Assembly: GCA_023053575.1 (NCBI GenBank)
Contig: JAKZAP010000007.1
Span: 23,151,464-23,215,463 of the forward strand
DNA from: Branchinecta lynchi
Lineage: Eukaryota; Arthropoda; Branchiopoda; Anostraca; Branchinectidae
Length of the DNA stretch: 64,000 bases
Direction of reading: 5' to 3'
Below the pieces are notes generated by a model. It was not told the origin of the DNA and searched no databases. It saw only the letters and a list, made by a program, of their open reading frames with translations. Positions 38,501 through 53,500 of the stretch are shown here, one piece after another (within the stretch, counting starts at the first letter, position 1; each line of letters starts with the position of its first letter). Both the position numbers and the translations under genes were made by a program.

Positions 38501-41500
38501 TGTTCCCTAGATGACATAGTTTAGGGTCCGGGCCGGATCTGAACAAGGTGGAGAGGAGGTGCCGTATTTTCGCGAAAAATGCTCAGACTCAAGCGAAACG
38601 TGATAGCCGGTAAGAGAAGATGCTTTAGGTGATCATTTTATGTGTAAGTAGATATCCTATTTCTAGGTCCGATCCTCGGAGGTTGAAGGGGGTATTTTGT
38701 GACGTTCTCATCTTCTTTCTTGCCTACGTGCCTACTCGTAACAAGTGCCATATGAGCTCGTAGCTCTTGTTTGTGTGTGTGTAAATCGTGTGTCTTTGTG
38801 GAGCATCCCCAGGTGGCAGTGTTTTGAAGTAAATACAGAAGCATGGTGACAAGAAGCCATATCTAGCTGCGGTGCGAAGGAGTCCATCTCTAGAAATTGT
38901 AGCATTTGCCTTTTCTTTTACTTTTTTTTATCTTATCAGTATTGTGTTTCTTTGATTCCTTCACAACTGAAGAGGAAATATAAAATTTCTAAACATCAGC
39001 ACATCAGTAAAATTCACACACAGCTACATTAGTTTGTCAGCTGCCTAAACCTTTATTTTATTTTTATATTTTTTTTTTCCTTTTTTACTGCACTTGGGGC
39101 CGTCGAAAGTTCTTCATTTGTTAGCATATGTCATCGATAATATGGCTTACAGAAAATAAATCAGGACACTTTTTTTTTAAGAAAAGGAAGAGGTTATGAT
39201 GTAGATTAATATTTTAGCCTTTTCATAGATAAGATCGATAAGATGCGATTGCACAAAAAAGCCAAAAGGTCATGGCAATAAAATAAACAAAACAAAACAA
39301 AAAACGATAGATACAGTAACCTACTTATACTGTAGGCGTAATTTTCGTGTTGAAAAGCGACCCTGAGGAATCTTGCCTGCCTCCTCACATCACCGAACTG
39401 ACGGCTTACCAATCGTACTACACTCCATTTCTCATCGAACACCCTCACGCGTTCTCCAAAGACTTCATTCGTCAGCTCTCTTAATTCTTCACATTCACAC
39501 ATGACATGCACCACACTTTCTCATCTCTACAAATTGGACAGGAGAAATATATTGATCGGAGTTGGGACTAAAGTTGAAGATCAGCAACAAAGCGTTGTAA
39601 GCAAACAAGAATCGTGCATCGGTCGATACCTAGAGCGTCTTCCACCCTTCTAACACAATAGTAACTATTAGTTACTATTTTCGTTCCAACCTCGTAAAAA
39701 GTTACTACGCTGACCGTTCCAACCTTCTTGAAATAGTAACTATTTGCTTACCGTGATCGGGAGCGTAGTAAATTTGGTAACTAGGCATCTCTATAACGTG
39801 ATTGGCCGGATTAACCTGTAGCATGATATTCTGCTGGAAAACAGAAAAATCGTTCCAGCCTTGAGGGCAGAAAGCCAGAATTCGTGACGTCATGCGGATT
39901 AACTACGGTAAGTAGGATGGAACACGCTCCGAGAGTCGAAAAGTGAGTAAAAAGCCTAAATTCTGTGCCGATATTCGTAGGCAATCCGGGTATACAGCAA
40001 GCTGTTTGTATCCATCACTGCCCCACTCGACGTTCCTATACCCCTGACAGGTTTTTTTTCCCCCAGATTTTTCTTCGTGAACTTATCTCCAACGCTTCAG
40101 ATGCCCTCGACAAGATTCGCCTTCTTGCGTTGACCGACAAGAGTATCCTAGCTGCTACAGAAGAAATGAGCATCAGAATTAAGGCGGACAAGGAGAACCA
40201 CATCCTGCACATTACGGACACGGGTCTCGGCATGACTCGGGCTGACCTTGTGAACAACCTCGGCACCATTGCCAAGTCCGGCACAGCGGAATTCCTGTCT
40301 AAGATGAACTCGGGAGAAGGAAACACCGATGCTGGCGATCTCATTGGACAGTTTGGTGTTGGATTCTACTCCGCTTTTCTAGGTAGGCTAAGAACCAAAT
40401 TTACGTGTTCCGGTTTTCTGAAGTAGCTCTTCAGTTAAAGGATTTTAAATATTCCTTCAGCCCAAGCTGACTGCGAATCATATTTGACAGTGCAAAACGG
40501 ATACCTCAGCTGAATTTTATTGGAGCTATATTTCGGCCCTTCTTGGCAAGGGTCCTCTTCAGGCTCAAAACCGCTCAAGTTGGAAAAACGAACTTGGTGG
40601 AAATACTGTTTTTTTAAACCCGCGTAGCATCTTTTCTAATTTCTTTGTGGTTTCTTGAAATTATTTTCTTACAAAGAATGTTCAATATTTTTCATTAATG
40701 TATTCAGTGTTTATGTAGGCTAGGGCTCAAATTTACGTGTCGCCGGTTTTGTACTGAAGTACTTTAAAGCTTTTCTTTAAATGCACGTATCATCTTTTCT
40801 AGTTAATTTTATATTCGTTATTAGCCCTATTGATTAAATCACATTTGAACCCCTTTTTTTTATTTCTTCCGTATTTCTTACATTTTGGAGAACAGCTCCT
40901 CCACTCGGTAACATAAATTTGTATGGCACTTGCAGCCTCTGCTCAAGTGCCATATACCGATCACAATTCCGTCTGTCGGTCTGTCCGAGTTTTTTGTCAC
41001 TCTTTTTCGAGTTAGGGTACTTCGAGATGTGCTAGGACAATGAAATTTCGCAGGCATATCAGGGACCCGACCAAACTAACCTGGAAATAATCAGTTTCCC
41101 GATCCGACCATATGCGGGGGAGTGGAGGGCGCTGGAAACTTGAAAATTGAGGGCATTTTGTCACACTTTTTCGAGTTAGGGTACTTCCAGATGTGCTAGG
41201 ACCATGAAGCTTGGCAGGCGTATCAGGGACCCGACCAAAGTAACCTGGAAATAATCAGTTTCCCGATCCGAACATATGTGGGGGAGTGGAGGGCGCTGGA
41301 AACTTAAAAATTGATGGCATTTTGTCACACTTTTTCGAGTTAGGGTACTTCCAGATGTGCTAGGACCATGAAACTTGGCAGGCATATCAGAGGCCCGACC
41401 AAACGAACTTGGAAATAATCAGTTTTCTGATCCGACCATTTTGGGGGGGGGGGGGTGGAGGGCAGGGGAATACGGGAAGTTGAGTAGTGTGTAACTTTCG

Positions 41501-44500
41501 AACGGGTGATCGGATTGTAATGCCACTTAATAACTGAATAGATTATATATCTGTGATGTCCCGTTTAAAGTTTTGACCGGATTCGTTAGCCAGGGGGGAG
41601 TGGGGGGGGGGAGAGAGACCGCAAATTTCAAGAAACGGTTAGAATGGACGGATCGGAGTGAAACTTGCTAGGAAGAACAAGCATCTGCTCTAGATAAATC
41701 GTTTTAGTCAATTGTACTGGACCCGGACACTTAGGGGGGGGGGGGTCCCGGAATTCCGGTGATGGCGGTTTTGGGTATTTTCACGATGAAACTTGGCAGG
41801 CATATCAGGGACCCGATCAAACTGACTTCAAAATAAAAAATGTGTCCATCTGATAATGGTGGGGGGAGTGGAGGAAGGGGAATCCGGAATATTTAGTTAT
41901 GCTTAACTTTGGAACGGGTTCGGATTCGAGTGAAATTCAGGAATTGGAACACAGGATATTTATCTGGTGATCTATTTCATATCCGGACCGGATCCGGCAA
42001 ACTGGGGAGGGGGGGGGGTGAGGGGAATACGTGACCCGCTTGGAATGGAGAGATCGGGAAGGAGATTTGTGGGGAAGAACAAACAGATGATCTAGGTAAA
42101 TTTATTACTGAATCGGATTGGCTACGGGCAACGTGGGGGAGTTGGGGGGGGGACGGAAATCTCGAGAAACGGATAGAATGGAGGGATTGGAGTGAAACTT
42201 GCTGAGAAGAACAAACATCTGCTCCATGTAAATCTTTTACACAATTTGACTTCCGGACACTTGAGGGGGTGTTAGGGGGTTTCCCGGAATTCCGTTTTTT
42301 GGGGGATTGTTACGACGAAAGTTGGCAGGCATATCAGCAAACTGACTTGGAATAAAAAAAAAAAAATCCTCGATATGATAATGTTGGGGGGGGGGGGGGA
42401 GTTGAGGAAGGGGAATCCGGAATATTGAGTCATGCGTAACTTTGGAACGGGTGATCGGATTCGAGTGAAATTAGTAATTGAACAGGAGACATTTCTCTCT
42501 GGTGATCTTTTTCATTTCCGGACCGAATCCGACAACTATTGGGGGGGGGGGGGTAATACTTGACCCGCTTAGACTGGTGTGATCGGGATCGGACTTCGTG
42601 GGATAACGAACAGATGCTCTGGATTAATCATTTACAGAACCGGATTGGCTCCGGGTATTGTGGGTGAAGCTGGAAGGGGGGGGGGTCTGGGATTCCGGTG
42701 ATCGTGAGTTAAGGTACTTCCAGATGTGCTAGGACGATGAAACTTCGCTGGAATATTAGAGATTCAACAACATTTGCTTAGAAATTGCTACTTCCCAAAT
42801 CCGATTATTCCTTAAAGTACAAATCTTGACCACAAAGTAAAAAAAATACATTTAAGCAATATATGCATTTTATGATGCCCATCAGCCCATCATCATTTTT
42901 GCCTCAAGGGTTTTGCTTACAAATGAAGTTCTAGCTCCCTTAGAGTGCGCATCTCAACCGCAAAGTCGAAACTTACTTTTGATCAGTCAAGACATCTTAA
43001 CCCACGCAAGTGCCATATGAGCTTACAGCTCCTGTTTGCAGTTACCGTGGTATCTGATACCACGTTTGCTCTGCAAAAACGACATTGGGTGATCATAATA
43101 TTTCATATGAAGAGGCTCTCATTAAACTACGCTCCTACATTAACTGACCGCAGAAATACTCATTTTCAACAAACTTTGGAGCAAAGATAATGTCTTGTCC
43201 GCAGCTGGGCCGTCTATTCCCCCCTCCCCTCCGGTCTTCCGTGCGTCGGTCCGAGAGGATTACTGGCAATCAGTTTTCTCCATATCCTTCTAATTCTTCT
43301 GCCCAATTTTTACATAGTTTCATCACATCATTTATTTCTGGTCCTATCTTGTAAGTGTATTAGTTAATTTGTTTCGTGCCTGTGTATTTTATAGATATTT
43401 TATTCGTCTCCTAGCTTTAAGCTGTTTGGAAAATAAACTGGATTGATTGATTGAAAAGAATTCTATTCATTTCAGTCGCTGACCGAGTTGTCGTCACCAC
43501 AAAGCACAACGATGACAAGCAGTACATCTGGGAGTCCGACTCCAACTCCTTCAGCATTGTCGAAGACCCTCGTGGACCCACCCTGAAAAGGGGGTCTCAG
43601 ATCAGCCTTCACCTGAAGGAGGAGGCCTGGGACTTTGTGGAGACTGATACAATCAGAAATCTAGTCAAGAAATATTCGCAGTTCATCAACTTCAACATCT
43701 TCTTATGGACAAGCAAGACAGAAGAGGTACATTGACAGAATGAAACTGAATAGCTTGTAGTATTTTGTAGGCGTTTTTCCGTGCTCTCACAAACAGTTTG
43801 TGAGCTGGTTGTGCCTCGAAAAACGTGTTAACGCGGCCTTTTGTGCGGCTCACAAGTGTGTTTTCGCGACCAACAAGATTTGTGTGGATCGCTTTATAGC
43901 TCGAATTCTACTAACAACTGTTGAGGTGGTTGTCGATGTTGTGGCTCGATTTTGGCAAAAAATTCAAATTTAGTAGCAATAAAATTAAAAGCTATCTCAA
44001 GTATATATACATACAACTGAGGATCCGTTTTGCACGGAATGGCTGCGGAGTTCTGTTTATTGAGATTTTTACATGAACTTTAGTTTTATTTTCAGACACT
44101 TGAATTTACCGCTCAAAAATAGTTTCAAATAGCAAGTTTCAACTTGTGGCTCGACTGTGTCACAAGTCGTGTTTTCGCGACAAACCCTCATAAGTATGTG
44201 GCCCACAACTGTGCCGTGGAAAAACGCCTTATGAAGCCTGGAACTGTAGGATTAGTACAATGATTTCACAGGTGCTTCTTCGATATTCACACGCAATTCT
44301 TTGTTTTTTATTTGCATTAATATTCATGTAGGTGATTCTAAACGCACTTGGTTTGCGAACTTAGTAGGGAAGCTGCCTTGCAAGGATAGGAGATTGCGGA
44401 TTTACCGAGAGTAATTTGAATTGCCACTTTAGGGGAGACTGTCCGATGTTTTCCGTGAAGAAGAAGGGAATTGCATATTTCCTAAGGGTGAGAGAGAGAG

Positions 44501-47500
44501 AGATCGGTATACTTCGAAACTATCGTAGCATGGCTAAATTCATTTTTTTACATATAAAAAACAAACACACTATGACTCTACATTGAAATTGAAGAAAAAT
44601 TGAAGTTATTTTGTAGCCGGGTTCGATGATCGGGAGGGTCTGTTTCCAGTAACAGTGATCGGTGTCCATATAAGCCTGGGCAGATTTGCCAAACTGCAAT
44701 GTCAGGTGTTCAAACCGGACTTTAAGCGGTGATAAATTCAGTTTCGCAAAGGTTTGTTGGTAGGGTATGTCGCGATTTCGGAGTATCATCCTTGTTGCAC
44801 TTTTCTGGACCGACTCGATGTCCTCGTTCACAATCGGGAAGTGAACTACAGGCATATCTGTATTCCGCTTTAGGGCGTAGAAACGAATATCAGGGACCGG
44901 ACCAGATTAAATTAGAAATAGTCGTTTCACCGATACCACCATCTGGAAGGGAGTAGAGGGAGGGGGAATCCGGAAAAAATGGGAAAAATCAGATATTTTT
45001 AGCTTACGAACGGGTGATAAGATCTTAATGAAACTTGGTACATGGAAGGAACTCATGTCTCAGATGTTCCATTTTAAATCCAGACCAGATCCGGTGAGAC
45101 TGGGGGGAGTTGGAGTGGGGAACCGGAAATCTCGAGAAACGCTTAGAGTGGAGGGATCGGGATCAAACTTGGTAACAAGCACAAGTCCTAGATACGTCAT
45201 TGACATAACCGGAACGGATCCGCTCACATTGGGGGAGTTGGGGATGGGGGGGGGGGGTTGTCCGAATTTCTAGTGGTCATGCGAGTTCGTTGCTTCCTGA
45301 TGTGCTAGGACGGTGAAACTTAGCAGGTATGTCAGGGATCCGAACAGATTGACTTGAGAATAGTCGTTTCCCCGATTCAACCATGCTGGGGGGAGTGGAT
45401 GGATGGGGAGTCCGGAATCTAGTGGACGCTTAACTTTTGAACGGGTGATCGGATTTGAATGAAACTTGTCAGGGAGAAAGAGCTATCGCCTCTTATGTTC
45501 AGTGTTAAGTCCGGGTCGGGTCCGATACCTGTGGGGGATGGGGGGGGGGATCAAGAAACGCTTAAAGCAGAGGAATTGCAGACCATCCGGAACTGCTCAG
45601 AATTGAGTGAAACTAGAAATCCTATTTCTCTTTCCGAACCGCATTTTTGGATGGCGGGTGTATTTTGTGACGTTCTCATCTACTTTCTTGTACCGCCTAC
45701 GCGTAACAAGTGCCATATGAGCTCGTAGCTCTTGTTTCTTTTTTCTTTCAAAATCTAAAGGACCGGTGATTTGAGAAGTTGAAGAATGTAGGCCATCCAG
45801 TGTGTTTTCACTGAAGTATCTGCTATTGGTTAGGTTGAAGAGCCAATCGACGACGAAGAAGAGATCCCAGCAGAAGAGACGAAGGAGGAAGAAGAGGAAG
45901 GAAAGGTTGAAGAAGAGCAAGATGAGAAAAAGCCGAAAACACGGAAAGTAGAGAAAACAACTTGGGACTGGGAGATTCTGAACGATGCCAAGCCCATTTG
46001 GACAAGAAAGTAAGTAAACGTTAACTAGGCGTTAAATGACCCCTCGCACTGTTTACTCTTCAACGTACAGTATCTTAAAATAGTTGAATACTTTGAAATT
46101 AGACTGTGGTTTCAACAAATAACCCACGGTTTTGGCTGTTTTAAGCCTTTTCCGAGACCCGTTGACTTACAGCGAAAACAGGGAAACGATTTACATAACC
46201 AGTTTTTATGATGGAAGAACTTTTCGCAGACAACCGTCGACAGCGTGAGATACATATAAGATAACAAAAGATCAGCATACTTTTGTTAAGCTTCGTTGAC
46301 ACGGAGGGTATTTACCCATACTCCGAGGGGATTTTTCCCCGCAACAGCAACAACTCCCCGGGTATTTTGGACTTCAATTCCGCGTACTTCTTACCCGAGA
46401 ATTTGTTTAGTTACCTTAGGGATAACAGCGTTGTCGAAGGCTATTCTTCGACGTCAGCAACAACAAAATCCGATTCTCGAGCAATAATTTTGATTATATC
46501 CATATAAGAAGTGATCCAAATAGACACAGGTTGGTGCCAATCGTAGAGAGATATCCCGAGCTTTACGACCTTGGAATCTATTGGCACACGACAGTAACTC
46601 TCCCTTCAGAAATACCGGGGTACCGTGTGAACACTTTCCCTATCGTATCCATGGGAAATACCCGCTGTGTAAATGATCCTTTAGGGGTTAGAATGTACCA
46701 TACGAAATTGGGGTCTCGGGCTTAGAAATATCCGCAGTGGTTCTGGAAGTAGGATGCGTTAGTATTGTAGGTAAGACAGGTCCTTTAGTGAAAAGAAAAG
46801 GAGGAGAAACTTGATGCTCTGTAGAAAAAAACCGTAAAAAATTTCACGGTAAAACATAAATTCTTGTCAATGGTCGAGCGAGATGAGAAAACATACTGTG
46901 CATAAAATAAGAACTTACGACATGACAGGCCTGACAAGGGAGCCAGTATTGAACGAATGAATGAATGAACCTTTTTTTTTACCCGATAAAAGAGAAACAC
47001 AACTTAATTAGAATACAAATTTACACTTCGAACAGATTAAACTTCAAACAAACGGAGAAGACGGTGATGCGGATAAAAAGCCGCGACCCGATGAAAAATT
47101 GATCTCAAAATAATACTATGAAGTAGTACGAAAAAGTTGCATGCAGTACTAACGATGCTACTACTTGCCTCTACTTCAAGGCTACCGTGTTACTGCATAC
47201 TACTAAATGCTATTATTAGAAAGACTGGATGCTACTATGGAAAGACAGGATGCTACTGGATACTACTACATAAGATTTGACCAGTCTGAGGCACATTAAA
47301 TGATAGTATTCTTTGCTATTACATAGTATTACATGCAACGTTTTCGTACTACTACCATACTACTAGGCAAGCTAAAAAAATTTCATCGGGGACTGACAGA
47401 TTCCTGTGCAGCTCGTCAAGTTTAACAGTTAAATTTGCTACTGAAAATTTCTGTTCGTCATTTTTCGGTTTTTATACCAAATTGGCAAGTAGAGGAGCCA

Positions 47501-50500
47501 TTTACAGTAGAGGAAGTATGCTATTCGAATAGCTGCTACATCGTTTTTCTTCAGCAGGTGGTAAAGTCCAGAAAGGTAATTTATGTGCCATTAGTGGAAG
47601 CCTCAGTAAACAAACAAATAAAACATCTCATCCAAAAGGTGAGACACTCATGAGAGAGATGTAAAAGAAAAGCTGAAAATTGGTCACGCGAAAGTTTTAT
47701 CTAAGCGTGGAGAGTATTCACGCAAAGCTTTAGCCAAAATGTATTCTACATATTATGACCGTTCTGTTTTGGGTTGCGTTTACTACTGAATAAGAAAGAT
47801 CTGCGCCAGATCTGTATTGCTTATTTTTGAATCGCAAATTTCTACTGTACCTTCCGACATCGTATCGTAATGCACATTGTAAGAAGTATAGTGCCATTGA
47901 TATCAGTATATATATATATATATTATATGTTTTATTTATAACCCGCCAAATAAAGAATGTGGTAGCGGAGTAAAGGGAATAACGCGAAATAATACAAGAT
48001 AAATAACAGTATTAATACACACACAAATTTAGACATAAATACTAACTGGGCCTGAAAAATTTAATGAAAAAAATCATGTACTCGAAGACCAGGATGACGA
48101 GATGTAGATAGTACTGACGCTGACGTTTTCTCGAGTGAGCGAATCACATCTTGGACGCCGAACTTCTGAACTAATTTGTGGTTGCGACAGGATCGAGGAA
48201 GGTACATACAAAATTTACAATGATTATAGTAACACGTCTTCAAAGCTTTAGTGTCTTTTTTTCGCAGAATGTGATAAATACCGGAACAGTATTCTTCAGT
48301 CTTTTGAGTGACTAGTGTTGAGTTAAGAAGTAATGCATTCGCGTGCCTAGGTCCAGACTATAGTATCCTCGTGTTTTGGTCCGAGATAAAGGTTAAGTAG
48401 GTCATATGCTTTTGTCTTTTTCTTCTTTTTTGTGTAATTTTACTCCGCTTGTCTTTTTATAGGAAAGTGGGTTACAAATAAAGAGGTCTTGATCTGTTTG
48501 TCGTTAGCAAAGGGTTCTCATCCGCTGATGGTCCCGTACACTCAGTCCAGGTTTAAAAATAGAATTATAAAATTCTATTTCCAAACGTACCCAACTTCTG
48601 CGGTACATCCGTAATCCAAAGTATCGGAAAAATGACACATTCTTGCGGTTCTCCTAGTAACCTGTGACGCGTTAGAAAATTCTCTTTGAAACCGAAAATG
48701 ATGCCGATGGTTTGACTGTTTCATAACATATAACACAAGGATGCGCAGTTTCAACAGACGACATTTGCTCACCAACTCGACTGGTATGAAACATGGCCAG
48801 TACAGAGCAAAATAACAGTAGGGAGTAGCGGCAAGCCCTATATTCGTCAGAAATAGAGCTGCTGTGATTTTGAAAACGTTATGCATTAATGTTATGTATA
48901 ACAATTTTTTCTAAAGATTCCAATTCGTCTCGGCTGTTTTTTATGGCTTTGATGAGAGACTTAGAAAAACTTTTATATCCGGTATTTCTGGCCAATGCGC
49001 TTTCTGGAAGCAATAGCTGATCCGCCACTACAAGTGCCAAACACGGAAAGTGCAAGAACCATTGTAGTTCCATTAGGGTGGATAAACATAACATAGGAGG
49101 CTCGAAACCTCGGAAATGAGAATTGATGGAACGATTAGAGGCGTGTTCTCGCCGTTCCCCGAGGACTCCACTTGAGGAGTCCCCGCCTTCTTGTTTGTTC
49201 CGGGGACTCACTCCCCGTATTCTCGCGAGTCCCCACGGAAGGGGAATGCTCAGATTATCATCACAATCACCAGATAGGACTCCCTTTCAGATTCGGAGGC
49301 GAATCAATTTTTGCTGGTGTTGGTGCAGTGTAAAATTATTAAAGAGTCCTCGGGGAACAGCGAGAATACGCCTTAGGAACGTAAAATAAGTCAGTAAAGG
49401 TCAGTTCTTACGCTTTAAGTCGGTAAGTAATGAATGGTACAATGTAGTGATTATTTCAGTAAGAAATAAATTGTTATTATAGGCCATCTGACGTCACCGA
49501 CAAGGAGTACGAGGATTTCTACAAGTCTATCACCAAGGACACCACTGGCCCCCTTGGGAAGATCCATTTCGTCGCAGAGGGCGAGGTGACTTTCAAGTCC
49601 GTCCTATTTGTCCCCAAGGTCCAGCCATCTGAAAGCTTCAACAAGTATGGAACCAGGACTGACAATATCAAGGTATGTTGTCGCGTCAGAACTGAAGCGC
49701 ACCCATGTGTAAAATGTTTTCAAACTTCCTTTTCGGAAGAGCTAAAACATTAAAGCTGTTATACTGTAGTGTTTTTCAGATATTCCTGAAATTGTAGCAA
49801 TAACAAGGGTTGTAACAAATATTGTTTGCTCAAATTTGATAACACTTAAAGCACAATGGACACTTCTAATGCTTTATTTTTTATTAAATGCTTCACAAAT
49901 ATACATTTCCGACTTCCTTTAGAAGGCGCTACGAAAATCGGCCGTTTTCTTGTTATCCCTTGTCTTTACCTCTCTGGCATTTCGGCGATCCAAATCTTAT
50001 GAGCTGGGATATCGTGGCAGGAAATTCAAAAACTCCCAGCAACGCTTGATAGAAAAGGATATATTTGAGATGTCACCAATAAGCCAAGCCGCAGATGCAG
50101 TTTACCTGATTGTTCTAGTGTGTCATCAGAAGTTCCATATTTTAAGTGCCTATTAAAAGTTTTTCTTTGTGGAATAGTGTTGTGAAGCTTGATCAGCTTG
50201 CTTTATAAAATGTACCAGAATATGCTATAAGTTTATAAAAAATAACATAGCTACAAAAATCATTCAAAAACAAATAGCCTATTCAAATCTGAATTAGACA
50301 AGCTGATTTATGCATAAAATAAAGATCTACTAAGTGTTATAAGAAACATCACTTTTATCTTTGTCCAAGCTAGTAAATTGAGCATGTACTGGCACAAAAT
50401 ATTACGCTTTGAAATATCACAGAGAGGAAACTGTTGAAAAAGCTGCTGAGCTAGGGGGTAAGCATTGTTCCTAGGTTGTTACAGAGTGGGATTGGGGTAG

Positions 50501-53500
50501 TTTGATGTGCCCATTGAACTTTAAAGGACCTGTCGTACCTATAATACTAATGCAACCTACTTCCACAGTCACTCCATAAATTTCTAAGCCCAGAGACCCC
50601 AATTTCGTACGGTACATTCTAACCCCTCTGACGTGCCGTGTTTTGCTACCTTAGATGTGTACCACGCTGTCGACGGCTGTCGGCGAGAAATTTTTCCATC
50701 AGAAAAACTGGTTATGTAAATTGTTTCCGTGTTTTCGCTATAATGCAACGGGTCTCGGAAAAAAACTTAAAACAACCAAAATTGTGAGTTATTTGTTGAA
50801 AGCACAGCCTAGTTTTAAATTATTGAAATATTATAAAATACTGTAATTTGAAGAGTGGATAGTGCGAGGGGTTCCGCTAGCACGAGGATGCGTAACCTAG
50901 TGTTTAAGCACAGTTACTACACTGTCAGAAGTTTCATAACAGACAACAGAAGGATGCGCAGTTTCAACAGACTGTTTGTAACAGACAACACTTGGGATGT
51001 TATCTGTTTTGTTGAAAAATGTTATACATGAAGTGCTATGCATAACAAGCATTGCCGGGGGAGAAAAAAAAAAACAGCCAAAAAAGAATCTACTGCCTTT
51101 TTTGTTTTGTCGTCAAGATGTCTGAAAATTCGACAGATGCTTTTTGGCGATTTTTCGATTCTTCCTGATAACGTTTTTAAACACAACGTTTTGATAACGT
51201 TTTCAAACACAACAACTGAAGTGTTGTCTGTTACGCATTGTCTGTTGAAGCTGCGCATTCTTCTGTTGTTTGTTGTGAAACTTCTAACAGTGTAGAAATG
51301 ATCTTTTCATGATGAAATGGCTCAGATATATCATTTTTCGAAACTACCATTGCTTTCCGTGTGAAATTAGTAATTTTCTTGTTAGTGCTTGTCAACTCTA
51401 TCCAGCCTTTCCGCTCTCTGATGCGTCCAGTCGTCGCAAAATATTTGAAACTGAACGCGCCGTGATTAGAAAGTGTTATAACGAAATAAAACAAAAGAAG
51501 TGCAAAGCAGAAGATAAACCGGATAGCCTGCCAACTCTTCCTAAAGGCCTTTTTCCGCGACACAATTGTACCGTATTCTTCAAAACTATGCTAACTGAAA
51601 AAAATTTGAAAACTGAGTCAACTATACCATTGGAAAGAACATGGCTGATATGGTATTCTTTTAAATTGTGATAAGTGTTAGATGGCGACATGGGCACCAT
51701 CTAGCAGGTATATTAGTTTTAACTTTCTGAGCTCTTACTTCCTTCATGCAGATGGCATACGCAAAACTGGGCCCAAAAATTATGAAAATGTAGTTAGCAC
51801 AGTTTTGAAGAACACAGTACAATTGTGGGCCACACACTTCTGGGTGTTTCTCGCGGAAACAGGAATGTGTGCCACACAGTCGAGCCACTAGTTGAAACTC
51901 GTGGAAACGCCATTTTGTCTATTTTTTGGGCGTTAATTTAAATATCTAAAAACAAAAATAAAATTCGTGTAAAATCTAAGTGGATATAACTCCAGGCTTA
52001 TTTCGTTACCATTCTGTACAAAAGTATCCTCAGGTTTAAATCTATATGCTTGAAAAAGGAGTTAGCTTTTATAGTTTAGACACTATTTTTGCTGCTTAAT
52101 TTGAGTTTCCCGCCAGAATCGAGCCACAAAATCGACAATCACCTCGCCAGTTGTGTGTAAAATTTGAGCCACAAAGCGAGCCACGAAAATCTTGTTGGTC
52201 ACGGAAACACATTTGTGGGCCGCACAAAATGCTGTGGAAACACACTTTTCGAGCCACAATCGACCCACAAACTTGTTTTGGTAAAGCAAGAGGCTCGCTT
52301 AAATGTCATTAAACTGTTTACAGTATGTTATAGGCTTTAATTTCTATTATTTTTTCAAGCTCTATGTTCGTCGCGTTTTCATCACTGACGACTTCCAAGA
52401 TATGATGCCGAGCTACCTGAACTTCATTCGAGGTGTTGTTGACTCCGACGATCTTCCCTTGAACGTCTCCCGTGAAACACTCCAGCAGCACAAGCTCATT
52501 AAGGTCATTAAGAAGAAGCTAATTAGAAAGACTTTGGACATGCTTAAGAAACTGGAGAAAGAGGATTTCCAGAAATTCTGGGCAGAATATTCTACCAAGT
52601 AAGTAAAATGGGAATAATAATAATAATAATAATAATTGTATTTGAAAAAGCCCGAGGGCCATATACAGGTACAGGTTGTTAATACAAAGAAACATAAATC
52701 AGCATACAACGTACAACTAATCTACGGAAAGCTTTCTATATTCCAACGCTCTAGATGCAAACCTACAAATCTTACACTTCAGGATACCAGGGAGTGTCGG
52801 GATATCCCCACCGAAAATCTCCCTACGGAGATCCGGAAGCTCTTGGCACCGGCTTAGAAAATGACCCATATCCTCATTTTATTTTATCTTCGGTTGTACC
52901 GGTTTAAAAACGAATATTTTGTAGAGGGATGCCTCACAAGCGTTGGAGTGTTTTTAGTTTTTAGCTATTTTTTAGTTACAAATGTTAGTTACATTAAGCA
53001 TGTTCCACCCTACTTACCGCAGTTACTACGCATGACGTCACGGATTCTGGCTTTTTGCCGTCAAGGCTGGAACGATTTTTCTATTTTCCAGCAGAATATC
53101 ATGGCACGGGCGAATCCGACCAATCACGTTACATAAATGCGTAGTTACCACGCTTGCCACGCTTCCGAGCAGTCATTAGTTACTATTTCGAGACGGTCGG
53201 AACGGTCAGCGTAGCAACTTTTGACGAGGTTGGAACGAAAATAGTAACTAAGTTGTTAGAAGGTGGAACCCCCTCATTATCTCTAAGTGATTGATGACCT
53301 TGCTTTCTAGTGAAGCGAAGCATGCCAGCCTTGGGTGGTATGCGAGCGATTAACTTACTTATCTGTGTAGGCTATTTGATAGTTCCAGAGCTCAAGAGTT
53401 GCGATATTTCATTCGCAGTGCCGATAATCGATGTGCCGATGTGTCAAGAGTTGCGAATTTTTATATTCATCCTAATTTCTCGTTTCAAGCATCAAGCTCG

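Larger units (their letters stand above)
29205..45739 (+). repeat. Second copy of the ~16.5-kb duplicated block
   Basis: Repeats 12565-29104 with all its transposons and exons 2-5. It is continuous with exon 6 and everything downstream, so its exons are the ones to use in a gene model. Confidence 0.95.

Noticed and set aside
12565..45739. True tandem duplication of HSP90B1 exons 2-5
   Set aside because: Exactly 100 N at the junction, near identity in introns and transposons, small-indel differences and an out-of-frame exon 5 to exon 2 join all favour an assembly artefact.
48575..49211. Minus-strand frames of about 110 codons
   Set aside because: Cross shared intronic repeats and carry no recognisable motif.
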